Of a stretch of DNA of 64,000 nucleotides, positions 34,747 to 44,874 are shown piece after piece (within the stretch, counting starts at the first letter, position 1; every line of letters begins with the position of its first letter). The position numbers and the translations under genes are program-made. The DNA lies in assembly GCA_044337585.1 (NCBI GenBank), contig JBIINH010000002.1:1-64000 (forward strand), in the 5' to 3' direction. The notes below the pieces were generated by a model, which saw only the letters and a program-made list of their open reading frames with translations, was not told the origin of the DNA and ran no database searches. The stretch comes from CAYSBE01 sp044337585 (GTDB lineage: Bacteria; Bacteroidota; Bacteroidia; UKL13-3).

Positions 34747-36759
34747 ATGAGCATATCAACAAAATTAGATTCGAAAATTCCTGAGGGAGCATTGGAACAA
34801 AAGTGGACAAAATACCGTTCAACGGTACCATTAGTAAACCCAGCCAACAAGCGCAACCTCGAAATTATTATTGTAGGTTCTGGACTAGCAGGAGCATCTG
34901 CGGCAGCATCTTTAGCAGAACTTGGATATAAGGTAAAGGTGTTTTGTTTTCAAGACTCGCCACGTAGGGCACATAGTATTGCTGCTCAGGGTGGAATCAA
35001 TGCCGCAAAGAATTACCAAAATGATGGTGACTCAACATACAGGTTATTTTATGATACCATAAAAGGTGGCGATTACCGTGCCCGCGAAGCAAATGTTTAT
35101 CGTTTGGCTGAAGTAAGTGCAAGCATTATTGATCAATGTGTGGCTCAAGGTGTACCATTTGCACGTGAATATGGAGGGATGCTATCAAATCGCTCATTCG
35201 GTGGAACTCAAGTACAACGAACTTTTTATGCAGCAGGTCAAACCGGTCAGCAATTATTATTAGGAGCTTACTCAGCCTTAGAACGTCAGATTGGTTTGGG
35301 TGCAGTAAAAATGTTTACACGTCATGAGATGCTTGATGTAGTTACTGTTGATGGCAAATGCCAAGGTATCATCGCAAGAGACCTTGTTAGTGGTAAGCTA
35401 GAACGCCATTCAGGAAATGCTGTTTTGCTTTGTACAGGAGGATACGGAAACGTATTTTACCTATCTACTAATGCAATGGGTTCTAATGTAACAGCTGCTT
35501 GGAAAGCACATAAGAAAGGAGCATTTTTTGGCAATCCATGTTTCACGCAAATTCACCCAACTTGTATACCAGTTTCAGGCGATCACCAATCAAAACTTAC
35601 ATTGATGTCGGAGTCGCTAAGAAATGACGGACGCATATGGGTTCCAAAAAAGAAAGAAGATGCTGAAGCATTGCGCACAGGGAAATTAAACCCTACTCAA
35701 ATTGCTGAAGAAGATCGTGATTATTTTTTAGAAAGAAGGTATCCAGCATTTGGAAATTTGGTTCCACGTGATGTGGCATCAAGGGCAGCAAAAGAGCGTT
35801 GTGATGCTGGATTTGGTGTAAATGCAACAGGTGAGGCCGTTTACCTAGACTTTGCTTTTAATATGAAGTATAAGTATGGTAAAATTGAAGCAACCAAGAA
35901 GAATATTGAAAACCCAACCGAAGCACAATTACAAGCATGGGGAAAAGAGGTTGTAAAAGAGAAATACGGAAACTTGTTTGATATGTATAAGCAAATTACC
36001 GGAGTTGATCCATATGAAAATCCAATGATGATATACCCTGCAGTGCATTATACCATGGGTGGTTTATGGGTTGATTATAACTTAATGACTTCCGTTCCTG
36101 GATTGTATGCCTTAGGTGAGGCAAACTTTTCAGATCACGGTGCCAACCGATTAGGTGCATCGGCATTAATGCAAGGACTTGCTGATGGATATTTTGTAAT
36201 ACCATACACAATTGGGTCTTATTTAAGCAAAGAAATCAGCAGCAAACCATTGTCAACTGATCACCCAGCATTTGTTGAAGCAGAGAATAACTCACGTGCA
36301 ACTTTAGAAAGATTGAAAACCATCAATGGAACAAAACCTGTTGATTATTTCCATAAGCGACTAGGTAAGATTATGTGGGATAAATGTGGTATGGCTAGAA
36401 GTGCAAAAGGACTACAATCAGCCATAGATGAGATTCGAGCATTACAAGTTGAGTTTTGGAAAGATGTAAAAATACCGGGCGAGTTAAACGAGTTGAACCC
36501 AGAACTAGAAAAAGCAGGGCGCGTTGCTGATTTCTTAGAATTAGGTGAATTGATGTGTATTGATGCACTTAATAGGAATGAATCTTGTGGTGGACACTTT
36601 AGAGAAGAGTATCAAACAGAGGAAGGGGAAGCATTAAGAGATGACGAAAACTTCAATTATGTGAGCGCATGGGAATTTAAAAGTGCAAACAATTGGGACT
36701 TGCAAAAAGAAGAACTCAAGTTTGAAAACATCAAAATTGCACAACGTAGTTACAAATAA
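34747..36759 (+). CDS. sdhA: Succinate dehydrogenase/fumarate reductase flavoprotein subunit
   Basis: 670 residues. It oxidises succinate to fumarate. The dinucleotide motif IIVGSGLAGASAAASLAELG, the covalent-FAD histidine region RRAHSIAAQGGINAAKN, the segment HPTCIP and the late SDHGANRLGASALMQGLADG are present. Length and the long tail (DALNRNESCGGHFREE) match type B enzymes of Bacteroidota, with sdhC and sdhB as neighbours. Confidence 0.95.
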   Translation: MSISTKLDSKIPEGALEQKWTKYRSTVPLVNPANKRNLEIIIVGSGLAGASAAASLAELGYKVKVFCFQDSPRRAHSIAAQGGINAAKNYQNDGDSTYRLFYDTIKGGDYRAREANVYRLAEVSASIIDQCVAQGVPFAREYGGMLSNRSFGGTQVQRTFYAAGQTGQQLLLGAYSALERQIGLGAVKMFTRHEMLDVVTVDGKCQGIIARDLVSGKLERHSGNAVLLCTGGYGNVFYLSTNAMGSNVTAAWKAHKKGAFFGNPCFTQIHPTCIPVSGDHQSKLTLMSESLRNDGRIWVPKKKEDAEALRTGKLNPTQIAEEDRDYFLERRYPAFGNLVPRDVASRAAKERCDAGFGVNATGEAVYLDFAFNMKYKYGKIEATKKNIENPTEAQLQAWGKEVVKEKYGNLFDMYKQITGVDPYENPMMIYPAVHYTMGGLWVDYNLMTSVPGLYALGEANFSDHGANRLGASALMQGLADGYFVIPYTIGSYLSKEISSKPLSTDHPAFVEAENNSRATLERLKTINGTKPVDYFHKRLGKIMWDKCGMARSAKGLQSAIDEIRALQVEFWKDVKIPGELNELNPELEKAGRVADFLELGELMCIDALNRNESCGGHFREEYQTEEGEALRDDENFNYVSAWEFKSANNWDLQKEELKFENIKIAQRSYK

Positions 36760-36794
36760 TTCAAACGATAATTAATCAAGTTAACAATACGAAC

Positions 36795-37550
36795 ATGAGT
36801 GGAAATATGAAAATCACACTTAAAGTGTGGAGACAAAAAAATAACGATGATAGAGGTCGTTTTGATACATATCAATTAAATACGGTTTCTCCTGATATGT
36901 CATTTCTTGAGATGTTTGATGTTCTCAATAATCAATTAATCATCGAAGGAAAAGACCCAGTTGCTTTTGATCATGATTGCCGTGAGGGTATTTGTGGAAT
37001 GTGCAGCATGTACATAAACGGTAGGCCACATGGTCCATTAAGAGGTGTAACCACTTGTCAATTGCATATGCGTTCTTTTAAAGATGGCGATACCATTGTA
37101 GTTGAGCCATGGAGAGCCAAAGCTTTCCCTGTATTGAAAGACCTTACTGTTAATAGAAGTGCATTCGATAGAATTGTTGCTTCTGGAGGATTTATTTCTG
37201 TAAATACAGGAAACGCTCAAGATGCAAATTCAACTCCAATTCCAAAAGATGATGCAGATGCTTCGTTTGCTGCTGCTTCGTGCATAGGATGTGGTGCTTG
37301 TGTTGCGGCATGTAAGAATGCTTCTGCAATGTTATTTGTATCAGCCAAGGTTTCTCAATTCGCTTTATTGCCACAAGGGCAACCAGAGCGCAACGAGCGC
37401 GTTTTGAAAATGGTAGCACAAATGGATGCGGAAGGTTTTGGCTCATGTACCAATACAGGAGCTTGCGAAGCTGAGTGTCCTAAAGGTATATCACTTTCGA
37501 ACATAGCCCGAATGAACCGCGATTATTTGGTAGCTCAACTATCATCATAA
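36795..37550 (+). CDS. sdhB: Succinate dehydrogenase iron-sulfur subunit
   Basis: 251 residues. N-terminal 2Fe-2S ferredoxin domain with DCREGICGMCSMYINGRP; C-terminal 4Fe-4S/3Fe-4S domain with CIGCGACVAACKNASA and CTNTGACEAECPKGIS. It links SdhA to the heme anchor. A strong terminator follows. Confidence 0.95.
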   Translation: MSGNMKITLKVWRQKNNDDRGRFDTYQLNTVSPDMSFLEMFDVLNNQLIIEGKDPVAFDHDCREGICGMCSMYINGRPHGPLRGVTTCQLHMRSFKDGDTIVVEPWRAKAFPVLKDLTVNRSAFDRIVASGGFISVNTGNAQDANSTPIPKDDADASFAAASCIGCGACVAACKNASAMLFVSAKVSQFALLPQGQPERNERVLKMVAQMDAEGFGSCTNTGACEAECPKGISLSNIARMNRDYLVAQLSS

Positions 37551-37576
37551 TCTAATCTAGGTATTAAATTTGTAAG

Positions 37577-37611
37577 AATCCCGTTTCTTTTATTAGAAAC
37601 GGGATTTTTTT
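37577..37611 (+). terminator. Rho-independent terminator after sdhCAB
   Basis: Perfect 12-bp inverted repeat AATCCCGTTTCT (37577-37588) / AGAAACGGGATT (37595-37606) with a 6-nt loop and a T-rich tail. It ends the sdh operon 26 nt after the sdhB stop. Confidence 0.92.
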
Positions 37612-37655
37612 ATTGGCAGAAACAACCTTTTTTTCGTTATTTGAATCATAATTGT

Positions 37656-40325
37656 GTGAGCACCTCCTTGAACAATAATATTAAGTACTTATTTTTACTC
37701 ATTATTCTGCTATTAGTAGCCGATGCACGTGCTACACACTATCGAGCAGGAGAAATTACCTATAAAAGGCTAAGTGGAAGATTATATGAAGTAACCGTTC
37801 ATACTTACACCGACCCAACCAGTGACGCAAATCCTAATACACAATCTTTAGAGATAAGCTGGGGTGATAGTAAAACACAACAAATACAGAGAACCCAACT
37901 AAACCCCATAAATGGTACCATACAACGCAATGTGTATGTTGCTACCCATGATTATCAAACAGATGGAACTTTTCGTGTTAGTATAACAGACCCCAACCGT
38001 GTAGACAATATTTTAAATATCAATAGGGGGTTTACTGAGCAATTGCCATTTTATGTAGAAGCTGTAATTTTTATCAATAGCTCTATTCAGAGCAACAATT
38101 CGCCAACATTGCTCAATCCACCAATTGATGATGGCTGTATCGGATTTTTATATGTGCATAATCCAGGTGCATTTGATTCCGATGGAGACTCGCTTATATA
38201 CAGAATTATTCCGCCCAAAATAGCAGCAGGACAGGATGTACCACTATATGTTGATCCATTTAACTCCGATAGTTTTGCATTAGATCCCATAAAAGGAACG
38301 GTGTATTGGGCCAATCCAACTACTGCTGGATACTACAATATTGCCATACAAATCATTGAACTGCGAAATGGGTTTCCGGTAGGTTCTGTAACACGTGATA
38401 TGCAGATTCGAATTGATGACTGTCCAAATACCCCACCTACAATTGCACCTATGCCAAATGCTTGTGTAAAAGTTGGAAACAATTATACACAAACAATCAG
38501 CGCATCAGATATCAATAGCAGCCAAGTGATTACATTGATTCCAGTTGGAGGTCCTTTTATTCAAACTCCTGGAGCAGCAACTCAATCACCCAACCCTGCT
38601 ATAAATAATGGAACCGTAAATGCTCAATTTAATTGGCGACCAGAGTGCTTTAATATTCGCAATCAATCTTATTTTATTCAGTTTAAAGTAAGTGATAATT
38701 TTGCTCCGAGAGGAACATTTACAGACGGTTTCTTCTTAAAAGTAAATGGGCCAGAGCCTAAAAATGTAGAAGTAAAACAAGTGCAAAGAAACGCATTGCG
38801 TATTGCGTGGTCACCTGATGAATGTGGTTTGGCCACGAAGTATAAAGTGTATAAACGAGTGGATAGTTCCTTTTGGACACCAGGGCCGTGCGAAACAGAT
38901 GTGCCTGCATCAACTGGTTTTGTTTTACTTAAAGAGATTGATATTCTCTCTAATCCTAATGACACGTTTGTAGTAGATGATAATGGGGCAAAAGGATTGT
39001 CTCCATTGGTGAATTATTGTTACAGAATAGTATCTGTTTTTCCTGCTCGCAGTGCGTTAGGGCAAGTAATTGGTGGAAGGGTAGATCCAAGTTATGCCTC
39101 TACAGAAGTATGTGGAAGCCTGATTAGAAGCAAGCCAATCATCACCAAAGTGAGTGTAGATACAACGAGTGAGACAAATGGATGGATGAGCGTATCATAT
39201 ATCAAACCTGATACATTGGATACTGTATTTTATAAAAGTCCATATCGAATTACCCTCAAAAGAAAATTGCCAAATGATGCGAGCTATATTGAATTGTATA
39301 GTTACATATTTAACTCATTTGAAGAAATTGTAGATTCTTTTTGGTTAGATAGCAATATCAATACAACAGCGTTACAATATTTGTATCAAATTGATTTTTA
39401 TAGCGACATTAGTACTACTGAAAAATTTATTGATGAGAGTAATGCTGCTACCAGCATAAAACTTAATATATTTTCTTCAGACCGAAAAAATATATTGACC
39501 TGGAATGCAGATGTGCCATGGGAAAATGATAGCTTTTACATACTCCGCAAAAATGCTTTATTTGGATTTGATACAATTGGTGTAAGCGTGAATTTAATAT
39601 TTATAGATACAGGTCTTACCAATGGCGAAACCTATTGTTACAAAGTACTTTCGATAGGGGGGTATTCTTTATTACCTTTACGTATTTTAAATTATTCCCA
39701 AGAAATATGTGGTACACCGATTGATACTATTGCGCCTTGTGCACCATTGCTAACTGTAACTACACCCTGCAGCTCATTTAATGATTTTGCAAATAAATTA
39801 AATTGGGTACCAACTGTATCTTGTGCCTCAGATATATTATCTTACAAAATTTATTTCAAAAAGGATACTGAAAGTGATTATACATTGATTGCTGCTGTGC
39901 CTGCTTCTGTTACTAGTTATGAAGATAATCGTGAAGAATTAAAATTTTCGGTTGCCGGTTGTTATGTCGTAAATTCCGTGGATACCAATGGAAATGAAGG
40001 AAGTTTTCAAAACGTATTTTGTGTTGATAATTGTCCTTATTATGTATTACCAAATATATTCACCCCAAATAATGATAAAACCAATGATTTTTTTATACCA
40101 TTTGAGTATCGATTCATTGATAAAATAGATATGCAAATTTATAACCGCTGGGGAGGTTTGGTGTTTAAAACCGAAAATCCAGATGTGCTGTGGGATGGAA
40201 CTGAGATGGTTTCAGGTAATACAGTTTCTACCGGGGTTTATTATTATGTGTGCGATGTTTACGAAAGATATTTGGATGGTGTTAGAAAACGTAAAATTAA
40301 TGGAACAGTGCAAATCATACGCTAA
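37656..40325 (+). CDS. Large secreted protein with gliding-motility (T9SS type B) C-terminal domain
   Basis: About 889 residues from GTG 37656 (TTG 37641 also in frame). The signal peptide ends ADARA, and the mature start THYRAGEITYKRL opens an N-terminal domain of about 250 residues common in Bacteroidota surface proteins. Ig/fibronectin-like segments follow, with repeated strings of the type 'ATKYKVYKRVDSSFW' and 'NILTWNADVPWENDSFYI'. The last 90 residues (LPNIFTPNNDKTNDFF ... IYNRWGGLVF ... TGVYYYVCDV) are the CHU_C/gliding-type sorting domain. It is likely a surface adhesin or filament. RibE starts at its last base. Confidence 0.9.
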   Translation: MSTSLNNNIKYLFLLIILLLVADARATHYRAGEITYKRLSGRLYEVTVHTYTDPTSDANPNTQSLEISWGDSKTQQIQRTQLNPINGTIQRNVYVATHDYQTDGTFRVSITDPNRVDNILNINRGFTEQLPFYVEAVIFINSSIQSNNSPTLLNPPIDDGCIGFLYVHNPGAFDSDGDSLIYRIIPPKIAAGQDVPLYVDPFNSDSFALDPIKGTVYWANPTTAGYYNIAIQIIELRNGFPVGSVTRDMQIRIDDCPNTPPTIAPMPNACVKVGNNYTQTISASDINSSQVITLIPVGGPFIQTPGAATQSPNPAINNGTVNAQFNWRPECFNIRNQSYFIQFKVSDNFAPRGTFTDGFFLKVNGPEPKNVEVKQVQRNALRIAWSPDECGLATKYKVYKRVDSSFWTPGPCETDVPASTGFVLLKEIDILSNPNDTFVVDDNGAKGLSPLVNYCYRIVSVFPARSALGQVIGGRVDPSYASTEVCGSLIRSKPIITKVSVDTTSETNGWMSVSYIKPDTLDTVFYKSPYRITLKRKLPNDASYIELYSYIFNSFEEIVDSFWLDSNINTTALQYLYQIDFYSDISTTEKFIDESNAATSIKLNIFSSDRKNILTWNADVPWENDSFYILRKNALFGFDTIGVSVNLIFIDTGLTNGETYCYKVLSIGGYSLLPLRILNYSQEICGTPIDTIAPCAPLLTVTTPCSSFNDFANKLNWVPTVSCASDILSYKIYFKKDTESDYTLIAAVPASVTSYEDNREELKFSVAGCYVVNSVDTNGNEGSFQNVFCVDNCPYYVLPNIFTPNNDKTNDFFIPFEYRFIDKIDMQIYNRWGGLVFKTENPDVLWDGTEMVSGNTVSTGVYYYVCDVYERYLDGVRKRKINGTVQIIR

Positions 40326-40945
40326 TGTTTACAGGAATAATAGAGACGCTTGCAACACTTCAAGAAGTTAAAGAATTTGGCTCAGGTAAAACGTTTGTTT
40401 TCTCATGCCCGATAACTAAAGAATTAAAAGTAGATCAAAGTGTAAGCCATAATGGGGTTTGCCTAACAGTGGAGCAAATTGATGGAGAAAAGTATTCACT
40501 TACAGCTATCGCAGAAACACTAAAAGTAACAACTTTGGGATGTTTGCTACCGGGAGATATCGTAAATCTTGAACGTTGTATGAAAGCAGATGGAAGATAT
40601 GATGGTCACTTGGTGCAAGGACATGTTGATACTGTTGCAACATGTATACTTATAAATGATGTCAAAGGCAGTTGGGAGTACGCATTTAAATTAAATGATA
40701 CCTCATACACACATTTGATGGTAAATAAGGGTTCTATCTGTATCAATGGCGTAAGTCTTACATTGGTAAATGCTCGTGAGGACGATTTTTCGGTATCAAT
40801 TATACCTTACACTTATGAGCATACAAATTTTCATTCCATCAAAGTTGGTACAAAAGTGAATATTGAATTTGATATTCTTGGTAAATACATCCAACGCTAC
40901 TTAAGCACAGTGCCTAATCCTAAAAGTTTAATACAAGAGCATTAA
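40325..40945 (+). CDS. ribE: Riboflavin synthase, alpha subunit
   Basis: 206 residues. It converts two lumazines to riboflavin. The N-terminal MFTGIIE and two homologous lumazine-binding halves are visible (SVSHNGVCLTVEQ near 38 and SICINGVSLTLVNA near 136), plus GDIVNLERCMKADGRYDGHLVQGHVD. The ATG shares a base with the stop of the T9SS gene (TAATG), so they are co-transcribed; this pairing is probably accidental in function. FMN/FAD from this pathway is needed by SdhA and PyrD. Confidence 0.93.
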   Translation: MFTGIIETLATLQEVKEFGSGKTFVFSCPITKELKVDQSVSHNGVCLTVEQIDGEKYSLTAIAETLKVTTLGCLLPGDIVNLERCMKADGRYDGHLVQGHVDTVATCILINDVKGSWEYAFKLNDTSYTHLMVNKGSICINGVSLTLVNAREDDFSVSIIPYTYEHTNFHSIKVGTKVNIEFDILGKYIQRYLSTVPNPKSLIQEH

Positions 40946-41726
40946 AAAATTGGTACCATAGATTTGAAACGGGCACTACAGGTTGCACTTCATACATTGT
41001 ACGAAGGTTGATTCTGTATTCCAAATTATTAGTTATTTTGAAACTACAAAGCGCATGCATTCCATATCGCGTTCTAAGTAAAGTCGGGTCTGGTCTAAAG
41101 TTTAAATAAACACCAATGTCAAGTTTAATTTTTGAGTTAATTTCATGATCGTAGCTGATATAGCCATTCAAGCGAAGGTTGTATACATCAACAGGTGTCG
41201 TATTTGGAATATTTTCAAGTGTTTTGTCGGGTACAGCTGAAAAGTTCCATTTTTCATATTCCATAATCCCACCTGCAGCAAAAGCCAAGGTGATTTTTTC
41301 ATCACGATAAAATCGATACCTAGCATTGCATGTAGCAGCGACTTTATGCTCGAGCCCCCTTGCCTCCCTCCATTGGTATTGAAACATATATTCAGGATAT
41401 ACTTCTCTGCTTATGTTGGGCCTGAAGCGTGCAAATACATAGCCACCGCTTACCACCACTTCATCACCGTTCAGCAATAAACTAAAATTTTCAGCAATGG
41501 TGAAAACATTATTATTTTTAAATCGGTGTGCAAATTCAGAACTTAAAGCAAATTGATTGACTACTACTTTTTGTGTTTGAGAACTGAAACTTCCAGCAAT
41601 GACACCTGCATTTTTTCTATTGGTATCAATTGGGATCATCACAAATGATTCAGGGAAAATAAATTGAGCACTAACCTTAGCAGCCCAACAACATAATACA
41701 ATGAATAACGATAACCATTTATACAT
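40920..41726 (-). CDS. Exported protein, probable small beta barrel (DUF481-like)
   Basis: About 268 residues from ATG 41726 (41741 and 41786 are also open); the chosen start gives a signal peptide ending AAKVSAQ. The segment PEYMFQYQWREARGLEHKVAATCNARYRFY resembles DUF481-type outer-membrane proteins, and the C-terminus ends with an aromatic strand (FFNALVLNF). The function is unknown. Its 3' end overlaps ribE by 26 nt on the opposite strand. Confidence 0.65.
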   Translation of the reverse strand: MYKWLSLFIVLCCWAAKVSAQFIFPESFVMIPIDTNRKNAGVIAGSFSSQTQKVVVNQFALSSEFAHRFKNNNVFTIAENFSLLLNGDEVVVSGGYVFARFRPNISREVYPEYMFQYQWREARGLEHKVAATCNARYRFYRDEKITLAFAAGGIMEYEKWNFSAVPDKTLENIPNTTPVDVYNLRLNGYISYDHEINSKIKLDIGVYLNFRPDPTLLRTRYGMHALCSFKITNNLEYRINLRTMYEVQPVVPVSNLWYQFFNALVLNF

Positions 41727-41857
41727 GCTTGCAAATGTCATTGTGTGTATGATATAGAAGTCAAAATGATGTAAACACGTGCACAATAAGTTACAAAAAT
41801 GTATACAGTCTGAAGTTTTAATAAACTATTATTGAGGTCTTATTAGCTACAATATTT

Positions 41858-43261
41858 ATGAACCGAAAAGAGCATGACTTTCTTGGAGAATTGGAAATAC
41901 CTAACGAGTTTTACTATGGTATACAAACATTTAGGGCAAAAGAGAATTTTCATATTACCTCGATACCTATTTCAACAGAGCCTTTATTGATACAAGCTTT
42001 TGGCTACGTAAAAAAGGCTGCTGCTTTAGCCAATCGAGATTGTGGCGTGTTGGATGATAAAGTTACAGAAGCTATTTGTTTTGGCTGCGATCAATTGATA
42101 GCCGGAAAATATACCGACCAGTTTGTAAGTGATTTAATTCAAGGCGGAGCCGGAACTTCATGCAATATGAATGCAAACGAAGTGATTGCCAATCTTGCAT
42201 TGGAATACCTTGGGCACAAAAAAGGGGAATATGATTTTGTACATCCAAATAACCATGTGAATTGTTCGCAATCTACCAATGATGCCTATCCAACTGCTTT
42301 TCGCATGGCGCTATTCAGTAAAATCGGTATCTATCTCAACATATTAAAACGCCTGCAAATAGCTTTTGATGAAAAAGGGAAAGAATTTACTTCCGTATTG
42401 AAAATGGGAAGAACCCAATTGCAGGATGCTGTGCCAATGACCTTGGGTCAAGAGTTTAGGGCATTTGCTACAACAATTGAAGAAGACATCAACAGGTTGG
42501 AAGAAGCACGCAATTTGGTATTGGAAGTAAATATGGGTGCTACAGCAATTGGAACCCGTGTAAATGCTCCTGATGGATATGCAGAATTGTGTGTGAAATA
42601 CTTGAAAGCAATTTCAGGAATTGATGTGATACTAGCACCCGATTTAATAGAAGCTACTGGTGATACCGGTGCATATGTACAGATCATGGGAACACTTAAA
42701 CGCAACGCCATCAAACTGTCTAAGATTTGTAATGATTTAAGGCTCTTAAGTTCAGGCCCCCGCACGGGATTTAACGAAATTAATTTACCACCAAGACAAC
42801 CTGGTTCGTCCATTATGCCAGGGAAAGTAAATCCAGTGATACCTGAAGTTGTTAACCAAACATGCTATTACGTTATTGGCCAAGACCTAACTGTGACTAT
42901 GGCTGCAGAAGCAGGACAACTGCAACTAAATGTAATGGAGCCAGTGATTGCATTTTCATTATTCACTTCATTACAATATTTAGGCAATGCGATTGACACA
43001 CTAACCGAAAAATGTGTAAAAGGAATTACCGCAAATGCAGAACATGCAAGAAATATGGTGATGAATAGCATTGGCATTGTTACCCAACTAAATCCTATAC
43101 TTGGTTATGAACCATGTGCCATCGTAGCACGAGAAGCATTAGAAACAGGAAAAAGTGTTTATGAAATCGTGGTAAATGAAAAAAAGCTTATAAGCCATGA
43201 AAAATGGGAAGAAATATTTTCTATCGAAAATCTTATTCATCCTAAGTTTATAAATAAGTAA
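41858..43261 (+). CDS. aspA: Aspartate ammonia-lyase
   Basis: 467 residues. It converts aspartate to fumarate plus ammonia. The class II fumarase/aspartase signature GSSIMPGKVNPVIPE is complete, with the catalytic serine in the flexible loop; GAGTSCNMNANEVIAN and HVNCSQSTNDAYPTAFR also match. AspA is preferred to fumarase from the sequence around TSCNMNANEV and the C-terminus, but only activity would settle it. The fumarate links to the SDH operon nearby. DUF3467 follows after 23 nt. Confidence 0.87.
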   Translation: MNRKEHDFLGELEIPNEFYYGIQTFRAKENFHITSIPISTEPLLIQAFGYVKKAAALANRDCGVLDDKVTEAICFGCDQLIAGKYTDQFVSDLIQGGAGTSCNMNANEVIANLALEYLGHKKGEYDFVHPNNHVNCSQSTNDAYPTAFRMALFSKIGIYLNILKRLQIAFDEKGKEFTSVLKMGRTQLQDAVPMTLGQEFRAFATTIEEDINRLEEARNLVLEVNMGATAIGTRVNAPDGYAELCVKYLKAISGIDVILAPDLIEATGDTGAYVQIMGTLKRNAIKLSKICNDLRLLSSGPRTGFNEINLPPRQPGSSIMPGKVNPVIPEVVNQTCYYVIGQDLTVTMAAEAGQLQLNVMEPVIAFSLFTSLQYLGNAIDTLTEKCVKGITANAEHARNMVMNSIGIVTQLNPILGYEPCAIVAREALETGKSVYEIVVNEKKLISHEKWEEIFSIENLIHPKFINK

Positions 43262-43284
43262 ATTCGTTATATAATAAATTACAA

Positions 43285-43602
43285 ATGCAAAACAACGACA
43301 ACCCAAACAATCAAATCAATATCGAACTTTCAGAAGAAGTTGCTGAAGGCATTTATTCAAATTTAGCTATTATCACACATTCAAATTCTGAATTTGTGGT
43401 GGATTTTATACGTGTAATGCCTGGTGTGCCGAAAGCCAAAGTAAAATCGCGAATCGTACTCACCCCTGAACATGCCAAACGTTTATTTCTTGCAATGGGA
43501 GACAATATTAGAAAATACGAAGAGTTGAACGGAACCATTACAATAAATGAACAAGGTCCACCGATTCCCATGAATTTTGGCGGACCCACAGGTGTGGCTT
43601 AA
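43285..43602 (+). CDS. DUF3467 family protein
   Basis: 105 residues, cytoplasmic. The block EVAEGIYSNLAIITHSNSEFVVDFIRVMPG and LTPEHAKRLFLAMGDNI are the family signature. These small proteins are widespread; the function is unknown. Proline- and glycine-rich tail. Lies 23 nt after aspA. Confidence 0.85.
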   Translation: MQNNDNPNNQINIELSEEVAEGIYSNLAIITHSNSEFVVDFIRVMPGVPKAKVKSRIVLTPEHAKRLFLAMGDNIRKYEELNGTITINEQGPPIPMNFGGPTGVA

Positions 43603-43654
43603 ACTCTGTTTTATAGCTTGTTACAGTGCTCATATTCACTGTGAATAATTTACC

Positions 43655-43684
43655 TTGAGCGAAAGAGTGAAACATTTATCTTTG
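43655..43684 (+). promoter_or_regulatory. Promoter of carA (TTG-N19-TATCTTTG)
   Basis: TTG (43655-43657), 19-nt spacer, and the perfect -7 element TATCTTTG (43677-43684). This is the best Bacteroidota promoter in the window. The TTG start codon of carA is 17 nt after the box, so the leader is about 13 nt and the TTG start is supported. Confidence 0.7.
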
Positions 43685-43701
43685 CAACAATTTATATAAC
43701 A

Positions 43702-44802
43702 TTGAACAAGCTCATTCATAAATTCCCTGCAACCCTTGTGTTGGCTGATGGAACTGTCTTTAAAGGAAATTCAATTGGAAAAATAGGTACCACCACCGGT
43801 GAAATCTGTTTCAATACAGGAATGACAGGTTATCAGGAGGTTTTTACCGATCCTTCTTATTTCGGACAGATATTGGTTGAAACCAATGTGCACATCGGTA
43901 ATTACGGAATACATACAGATGAAGTCGAATCCGATAATATTAAAATAGCAGGCTTGGTTTGCAAGCAATTTAATATTCCATTTTCTCGCAAACAGTCTGC
44001 AACAAATATTCAAGAATATTTTGCATTAAATAACCTTGTAGGTATTGCAGATGTTGATACCCGTGAAATTGTAAGACATGTGCGTGACAAAGGTGCAATG
44101 AATTGCATTATTTCTTCTGAAGAGAAAACGGTTGAAGAATTATTGGCAGAACTAAATAATGTGCCCTCTATGGCAGGCCTTGAATTGTCTTCCAAAGTTT
44201 CAACAGACAAAACATACTATTTAGGCAATCCTGATGCTGTCAAGAAAGTTGCCGTACTAGATTTGGGAGTGAAGAAAAATATTTTACGCAGTTTGGTTGA
44301 GCGCGATTGTTACCTTGCTGTGTTTAACGGTAAAACATCGTTTGAAGAAATGATGAAGTTTAAACCGGACGGTTTCATGATTTCCAACGGACCCGGTGAT
44401 CCGGCCTCAATGCACTACGCAGTAGAAACAGTCAAAACAATATTGGATAATAATGTGCCACTTTTTGGCATATGCCTTGGCCATCAAATATTGGCAGAAG
44501 CCAACGGCATTTCAACATTTAAAATGCACAACGGCCACCGCGGATTAAATCACCCGGTAAAAAATATCATCACAGGTCATTGCGAAATTACTTCACAAAA
44601 TCACGGGTTTTCGGTAAAGGCGGAAGATGTGCACAATTGTAAGGAAGTTGAAGTAACACATATCAACTTGAATGACGATACCATCGAAGGAATTCGCATG
44701 AAAGACAAAAAAGCGTTTTCGGTACAGTATCATCCAGAAGCTGCACCCGGTCCGCATGATAGCCGCTACTTGTTTGACGACTTTATTAAATTAATGTCTT
44801 AG
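43702..44802 (+). CDS. carA: Carbamoyl-phosphate synthase small subunit (glutaminase)
   Basis: 366 residues with a TTG start. It hydrolyses glutamine and passes ammonia to CarB for carbamoyl phosphate (arginine and pyrimidine synthesis). The N-terminal ATLVLADGTVFKG domain is followed by a class I glutaminase: nucleophile in FGICLGHQILAEA, and HPEAAPGPHDSRYLFDDF with the catalytic His and Glu. No carB is in the window. Eno follows after 72 nt containing a heptamer repeat tract. Confidence 0.93.
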   Translation: MNKLIHKFPATLVLADGTVFKGNSIGKIGTTTGEICFNTGMTGYQEVFTDPSYFGQILVETNVHIGNYGIHTDEVESDNIKIAGLVCKQFNIPFSRKQSATNIQEYFALNNLVGIADVDTREIVRHVRDKGAMNCIISSEEKTVEELLAELNNVPSMAGLELSSKVSTDKTYYLGNPDAVKKVAVLDLGVKKNILRSLVERDCYLAVFNGKTSFEEMMKFKPDGFMISNGPGDPASMHYAVETVKTILDNNVPLFGICLGHQILAEANGISTFKMHNGHRGLNHPVKNIITGHCEITSQNHGFSVKAEDVHNCKEVEVTHINLNDDTIEGIRMKDKKAFSVQYHPEAAPGPHDSRYLFDDFIKLMS

Positions 44803-44825
44803 GATAAAACTGATTTAATTATTGC

Positions 44826-44872
44826 ATTCAACACTTAATTCAACATTCAACATTTATAATTCAACATTTTTT
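44826..44872. repeat. Degenerate heptamer repeat (ATTCAAC) before eno
   Basis: ATTCAAC occurs at 44826, 44838, 44845 and 44859, with degenerate units ATTTATA (44852) and ATTTTTT (44866). From 44838 on, the units are exactly 7 nt apart. The tract ends 2 nt before the eno ATG. No TAnnTTTG box is seen here, so the tract either replaces or hides the promoter, or eno is read through from carA. Confidence 0.75.
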
Positions 44873-44874
44873 AT

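Noticed and set aside
37641..37655. Earlier TTG start for the gliding-type T9SS protein
   Set aside because: It adds only five residues before GTG 37656 and makes no better signal peptide.
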